Below are positions 6,234 through 9,097 of a stretch of DNA of 9,097 bases, in pieces. Numbering within the stretch: the first letter of the stretch is position 1; each line of letters opens with the position of its first letter. The notes beneath the pieces are model-generated. The model saw only the letters and a program-made list of their open reading frames with translations, was not told where the DNA came from and made no database searches. The position numbers and the translations under genes were made by a program. This DNA is from JBBTVO01 sp038058335 (GTDB lineage: Bacteria; Patescibacteriota; Microgenomatia; Levybacterales; UBA12049). The DNA is taken from assembly GCA_038058335.1 (NCBI GenBank), contig JBBUBI010000046.1, forward strand, positions 1 to 9,097. The letters run 5' to 3'.

Positions 6234-7305
6234 ATCACTTTTTAGAATTGACTTCGGACTTCTTCTCCCTGCCTTAATCTTGGCGTTTTTTGGGCTATCG
6301 GGTATTTTATCGCTTAGTACGGATTTATTTAAATCCCAAATTGTTTTCTTGGTAATATCCCTGATTGCTTATTTAATCTTTTCCCAAATTAATTACCAGA
6401 GCATGAAGACGCTTATGATTCCTATTTATATTACTTCTATTATCCTGCTTGGGATTCTTCTTTTGATCGGAATAGAAAGCAGAGGTTCTGTCCGATGGGT
6501 AGAGTTTTTTGGATTTAGGATTCAAATCTCGGAAATACTAAAGCCCTTCCTAGCGTTAAGCCTATCGTCATTTCTAATGCAGAGGCAAATATACTCGTTT
6601 AAGAATTTTTCTTCAATACTTATTCTGACAATTCCAATTTTTCTTCTGATTTTCCTTCAGCCTGATTTGGGAAATGCACTTATTTATCTTATCGCTGTGC
6701 TTCTAGTCCTTTTTACATTCGGATTTTCACTTAAATACTTTGTTGGCCTGCTTTTCATAGCAGGTTTATCATTACCAATCCTATGGAATTTCCTTAAAGA
6801 ATATCAGAAGCAAAGAATTTTGACTTTTATTCAGCCTGGCTCTGATCCCTTGGGCACTTCGTATAATGCAGTCCAGTCAATAATTGCTGTGGGCTCAGGT
6901 GCAATATTTGGTAAAGGATATGGTCAGGGAACCCAATCTATATTGCGGTTTCTTCCCGAGAGACATACTGATTTTATTTTCGCAACGCTTTCTGAAGAGC
7001 TTGGATTTTTGGGAACATTATTAATTATCGTTACGTTTTCTTTTCTTCTTTATAGAATTTTTGTGATATCAAGGAAGACGAAGGATGTATTTGTCAAAAT
7101 ATTTGCGATATGCACTTTTTACCTTCTGTCCGTGCAGTTTTTTATAAATTCCGGAATGAATATTGGGATTGTTCCGATTGTAGGCGTAACCTTGCCGTTT
7201 GTTTCTTATGGAGGTAGTTCTCTTCTGTCCTGTTTCATCATACTAGGGCTTCTTACTTCGATGAATAAGGGCTTATCAAAGAAAGAGACGCTTGAGATAA
7301 GATAA
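6226..7305 (+). CDS. rodA: RodA, SEDS-family peptidoglycan glycosyltransferase
   Basis: This 359-residue SEDS-family membrane protein polymerises lipid II into glycan strands during cell elongation, together with a class B PBP that is not in this window. About ten hydrophobic helices are visible. Family signatures are RGSVRWVEFFGFRIQISEILKP (near residue 85), LQPDLGNALIYL, GSGAIFGKGYGQGTQS, RFLPERHTDFIFATLSEELG and GIVPIVGVTLPFVSYGGSS. D249 in the ERHTDF motif corresponds to the catalytic aspartate known for RodA. The ERHTDF form and the VGVTLPFVSYGGSS end favour RodA over FtsW. I choose the ATG at 6226 (MGKSLFRIDFG), overlapping the ileS stop by eight bases, rather than an upstream in-frame start at 6181 inside ileS. 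Translation is probably coupled to ileS because no Shine-Dalgarno is seen. Confidence 0.93.
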   Translation: MGKSLFRIDFGLLLPALILAFFGLSGILSLSTDLFKSQIVFLVISLIAYLIFSQINYQSMKTLMIPIYITSIILLGILLLIGIESRGSVRWVEFFGFRIQISEILKPFLALSLSSFLMQRQIYSFKNFSSILILTIPIFLLIFLQPDLGNALIYLIAVLLVLFTFGFSLKYFVGLLFIAGLSLPILWNFLKEYQKQRILTFIQPGSDPLGTSYNAVQSIIAVGSGAIFGKGYGQGTQSILRFLPERHTDFIFATLSEELGFLGTLLIIVTFSFLLYRIFVISRKTKDVFVKIFAICTFYLLSVQFFINSGMNIGIVPIVGVTLPFVSYGGSSLLSCFIILGLLTSMNKGLSKKETLEIR

Positions 7306-7320
7306 TAGGTTTGGTATAAT
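7292..7320 (+). promoter_or_regulatory. Sigma70-type promoter of rplU
   Basis: TTGAGA (7292-7297), 17 bases, then TATAAT (7315-7320) with an extended TGG just before it. Eight bases separate the -10 from the rplU ATG at 7329, again predicting a leaderless or near-leaderless mRNA. The -35 lies within the last codons of rodA. The promoter gives the ribosomal genes a start independent of ileS-rodA. Confidence 0.8.
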
Positions 7321-7328
7321 CTAAAGCT

Positions 7329-7715
7329 ATGGAATACGCAATTGTAAAAACCGGCGGAAAACAATATAAAGTCTCAAAAGGTACAGTTTTGGAAGTTGAT
7401 AGACTTGATGAGAAGGGTAAGGAAATAATTCTCGACGAAGTTCTCCTGTTTTCCAATGACGGGCAGGTAAGATTGGGAAAACCTAATCTGCCAGATGTCA
7501 AGGTTAAGGCTACTATTATTGATGATTTCAAAGGAGAAAAAATTAGAGTTTCTAAGTTTAAGTCTAAGGTAAGGTATAGAAGGGTAATGGGCTTCAGAGC
7601 TCATATGAGCAGGCTTGAGATAAAAGATATTATTTCCGGAAAAGAAGAGAAAGTGGTAAAAGTTTCTCCAGTAAGTAAAATAAAGAAAACTAACGTCAAA
7701 AAAAGCCCTAAGTAA
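7329..7715 (+). CDS. rplU: 50S ribosomal protein L21 (bL21)
   Basis: This 128-residue protein begins MEYAIVKTGGKQYKVSKGTVLEVDR, the characteristic L21 start, with a beta-barrel core (IILDEVLLFSNDGQVRLGKP) and the RNA-binding RVSKFKSKVRYRRVMGFRAHMSRLEI stretch (about 75-99). A basic tail (KIKKTNVKKSPK) makes it longer than the roughly 103-residue E. coli protein. It binds 23S rRNA in the large subunit. It sits directly ahead of rpmA (L27), the usual bacterial order, without the small ysxB-type gene found between them in many Firmicutes. Its own promoter overlaps the rodA end. Confidence 0.97.
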   Translation: MEYAIVKTGGKQYKVSKGTVLEVDRLDEKGKEIILDEVLLFSNDGQVRLGKPNLPDVKVKATIIDDFKGEKIRVSKFKSKVRYRRVMGFRAHMSRLEIKDIISGKEEKVVKVSPVSKIKKTNVKKSPK

Positions 7716-7733
7716 CTTAAGTATTGACTTAAG
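7716..7733 (+). other. Perfect 7-bp hairpin between rplU and rpmA
   Basis: CTTAAGT (7716-7722), loop ATTG (7723-7726), ACTTAAG (7727-7733). The stem begins at the base right after the rplU stop codon. There is no T-run after it (GAGTGGCGGGC follows), so it is a poor terminator. The right half contains the -35 hexamer of the likely rpmA promoter. It could stabilise the rplU mRNA end, or be an operator; the sequence does not decide. Confidence 0.45.
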
Positions 7734-7752
7734 GAGTGGCGGGCAATAAAAT
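7724..7752 (+). promoter_or_regulatory. Probable rpmA promoter
   Basis: TTGACT (7724-7729), 17 bases, TAAAAT (7747-7752). The expected start site near 7759 leaves about eight bases before the rpmA ATG at 7767, so the leader would be very short. An upstream ATG at 7751 opens only a four-codon frame. An AAGGAG at 7731-7736 is too far from either start codon to act as a ribosome binding site. Confidence 0.5.
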
Positions 7753-7766
7753 GAAATTAGCTTAAT

Positions 7767-8021
7767 ATGGCACATACAAAAGCACAAGGAGCGGTAAAGG
7801 GAAACAGAGACTCAATTGCAAAAAGATTGGGTATTAAGATTTATGCAGGAGGGAAAGTTAAGCCTGGTAATATTATTGTGAGACAAAAGGGTACTAAGTT
7901 TTTTCCCGGTAATGGACTCTCTATGGGAAAAGATTACACAATATTTGCAGTAGAAAATGGCGTGGTTTCTTTTAAAACCGCAAGAGGAAAGAGAATTGTA
8001 GAGCTTGTTAAAAGCGTCTAA
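7767..8021 (+). CDS. rpmA: 50S ribosomal protein L27 (bL27)
   Basis: This 84-residue protein starts MAHTKAQGAVKGNRDSIAKR, matching the L27 N-terminus (MAHKKA-GGS-NGRDS) that reaches the peptidyl-transferase centre. It continues with RLGIKIYAGGKVKPGNIIVRQ, GTKFFPGNGLSMGKDYTIFA and GVVSFKTARGKRIVEL, all standard L27 blocks. There is no cleavable N-terminal extension of the Firmicutes type. The length is normal. The stop TAA is one base from the parB start, so L27 and ParB are probably translated from one message. Confidence 0.97.
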   Translation: MAHTKAQGAVKGNRDSIAKRLGIKIYAGGKVKPGNIIVRQKGTKFFPGNGLSMGKDYTIFAVENGVVSFKTARGKRIVELVKSV

Positions 8022-8022
8022 T

Positions 8023-8877
8023 ATGGATGATCAGGGCAAGAAAATTTACGAACTTGACATAACACTTCTTCAGGCAAATCCCCTTCAGCCGCGTGGCGTT
8101 ATATCTCCGGATTCATTAAATGAATTAGTTGAGTCAATTAGAGAGCAGGGAATACTCGAGCCTCTAGTAGTAGCAAATACCCCCGCAGGCTATCAATTGA
8201 TAGCAGGGGAGAGAAGATGGCGAGCAGCTAGAATACTGGGTCTTTCTAAAGTTCCTGTAGTTATAAAAGAAGCAACTCCTAGGGAAATGCTTGAGATGTC
8301 TATTGTTGAAAACGTACAAAGAGAGGATCTTAATCCAATCGAAAAAGCCCTTGCATACAAAAGACTAATTGATGAATTCGGGCTTGGTACAAATGAGGTT
8401 GCCAAAAGAGTTGGAAAAAGTGCCCCTGCAGTCTCAAATACGATGAGGCTTTTGAGTCTTCCGGATGCTATAAAAGATGCTTTGGTTGCCGGAGTTATTT
8501 CTGAGGGTCATGTTCGTCCTTTAGTTTCTATTGGAGACCAGCGTCTTATGCTTGATCTATTCAAGAAAATTCTAAAGGAAAATAGCACTGTAAGGCAAAC
8601 AGAAGACATGGCACGCAGAACCAAATCTGAAGTTGAGAAAAAAGAGCCAAGAAGTAAGCAGGATCGTTTGTGGGTGCCTGAGCTTGATGAGATGGCGAAG
8701 AAAACCGAGCAGATGCTTGATCTATCAAAAGTTGCTATTTATCAGTCAAGAGGCTTGGCTAGATTTTCAATTGAGATTAAAGGAGATGTTGAGGAAACGA
8801 CTCAAAAAATTAAAGAAATTTACAAAAAATTAGTTGGGGAAGAACCACCTTCATTCGAGCTACAGCAACAGTCTTAG
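8023..8877 (+). CDS. parB: ParB/Spo0J chromosome-partitioning protein
   Basis: This 284-residue ParB is a CTP-dependent DNA clamp that loads at parS sites near the origin and works with ParA and SMC in chromosome segregation. The N-terminal domain has NPLQPR (19-24), GERRWRA (62-68, nucleotide-binding arginine-rich motif) and ENVQREDLNPIEKA (96-109). A helix-turn-helix follows at about 122-147 (GTNEVAKRVGKSAPAVSNTMRLL). The C-terminal region is shorter and charged, with a likely dimerisation segment (about 215-275) and a Gln-rich end. I use the ATG at 8023; an in-frame TTG at 8005 lies inside rpmA and is less likely. No parA and no recognisable parS palindrome occur in the window. The stop TAG overlaps the convergent lepB stop by four bases. 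Confidence 0.95.
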   Translation: MDDQGKKIYELDITLLQANPLQPRGVISPDSLNELVESIREQGILEPLVVANTPAGYQLIAGERRWRAARILGLSKVPVVIKEATPREMLEMSIVENVQREDLNPIEKALAYKRLIDEFGLGTNEVAKRVGKSAPAVSNTMRLLSLPDAIKDALVAGVISEGHVRPLVSIGDQRLMLDLFKKILKENSTVRQTEDMARRTKSEVEKKEPRSKQDRLWVPELDEMAKKTEQMLDLSKVAIYQSRGLARFSIEIKGDVEETTQKIKEIYKKLVGEEPPSFELQQQS

Positions 8878-9097
8878 GGACTTTTAATTAAGCCAATTTT
8901 ATCAGGTGGCCAGTAAACGAAGAAGGACTTACCGATCAAGTCCTTTTTTGTTATAAATCCCCATTCTCTGGAGTCAGAGCTGTAATTTCTGTTATCACCC
9001 ATCACGATAAATTTATCTTGAGGCACTAAGACTTCGACCCCTTCTTTTAGAAATGATCCTGGGTTAGTGATTACATCGGAGCTTAAATAATCACTTT
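8874..9097 (-). CDS. lepB: Signal peptidase I, C-terminal part (cut by window edge)
   Basis: The last 73 codons of an S26-family signal peptidase are visible on the minus strand, entering from the right edge. The key evidence is VPQDKFIVMGDNRNYSSDS followed by REWGFI, the GDNRxxSxDSR Box E of type I signal peptidases, then KKDLIGKSFFVYWPPDKIG. The catalytic Ser and Lys motifs and the membrane anchor would lie upstream, beyond position 9097. The enzyme would cleave exported proteins such as the AFA-ending signal peptide encoded at 100-504. The TAA stop (8876-8874) overlaps the parB TAG stop on the other strand. Confidence 0.93.
   Translation of the reverse strand, partial: SDYLSSDVITNPGSFLKEGVEVLVPQDKFIVMGDNRNYSSDSREWGFITKKDLIGKSFFVYWPPDKIGLIKSP
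8919..8949 (+). terminator. Intrinsic terminator for parB, inside lepB coding sequence
   Basis: AAGGACTT (8923-8930), a seven-base loop (ACCGATC) and AAGTCCTT (8938-8945) form a perfect 8-bp stem running into six Ts (8944-8949). A-T and G-T pairs can extend the stem to 12 bp from 8919. It lies 42 bases past the parB stop, in the plus orientation, yet also encodes lepB codons on the other strand. On the minus strand the tail is CTTCTTCG, so it should terminate plus-strand transcription better. Confidence 0.65.

Noticed and set aside
7374..7787. 137-codon open frame on the minus strand across rplU and the rpmA start
   Set aside because: It is antisense to a clear L21 gene and its composition looks like a mirror of that gene.
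8023..8877. parS site near parB
   Set aside because: I looked for a TGTTTCACGTGAAACA-like palindrome and saw none in the window.

Overview
The window looks like a stretch of chromosome from a Candidate Phyla Radiation (Patescibacteria) bacterium, most likely of the Microgenomates group. The grounds are AT-rich DNA, standard stop codons, compact gene packing, almost no Shine-Dalgarno sequences, a divergent IleRS of the type-2-like kind, and a small secreted Ser/Thr-rich protein of a type I associate with Microgenomates. The placement is inferred from protein style and was not tested by a search.

Layout. Positions 1-99 hold a degenerate direct repeat. A small exported protein of unknown function follows on the minus strand (100-504). 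From 529 to 639 on the plus strand is a second, truncated copy of the ileS promoter and first 24 codons, ending in a stop. Two membrane GT-C type glycosyltransferase genes follow on the minus strand (648-2240 and 2246-3232), driven by a clear sigma70-type promoter at 3240-3268. The full-length plus-strand block comes next: ileS (3378-6233), rodA (6226-7305, overlapping ileS by 8 bases), rplU (7329-7715), rpmA (7767-8021) and parB (8023-8877). The 3' end of a signal peptidase I gene enters from the right on the minus strand (8874-9097) and overlaps the parB stop by 4 bases.

How it fits together. The plus-strand block is housekeeping: isoleucine charging, cell-wall elongation, two ribosomal proteins of the large subunit and chromosome partitioning. 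The glycosyltransferase pair sits between two imperfect direct copies of the ileS start, as if a roughly 2.8-kb module had entered at the ileS start codon and replaced the ileS 5' end. The small secreted-protein gene and the orphan ileS promoter remain back to back, which probably reflects the older arrangement.

Most notable points: (1) the duplicated, diverged ileS promoter and N-terminus flanking the glycosyltransferase cassette; (2) promoters placed so close to start codons that most transcripts here should be leaderless; (3) an IleRS with altered HIGH, KMSKS and editing-site residues; (4) an in-frame dispersed-repeat insertion (SGQA repeats) in IleRS; (5) a parB terminator embedded in the lepB coding region. 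I saw no CRISPR array, tRNA, rRNA, transposase or integrase, and no obvious new defence system.
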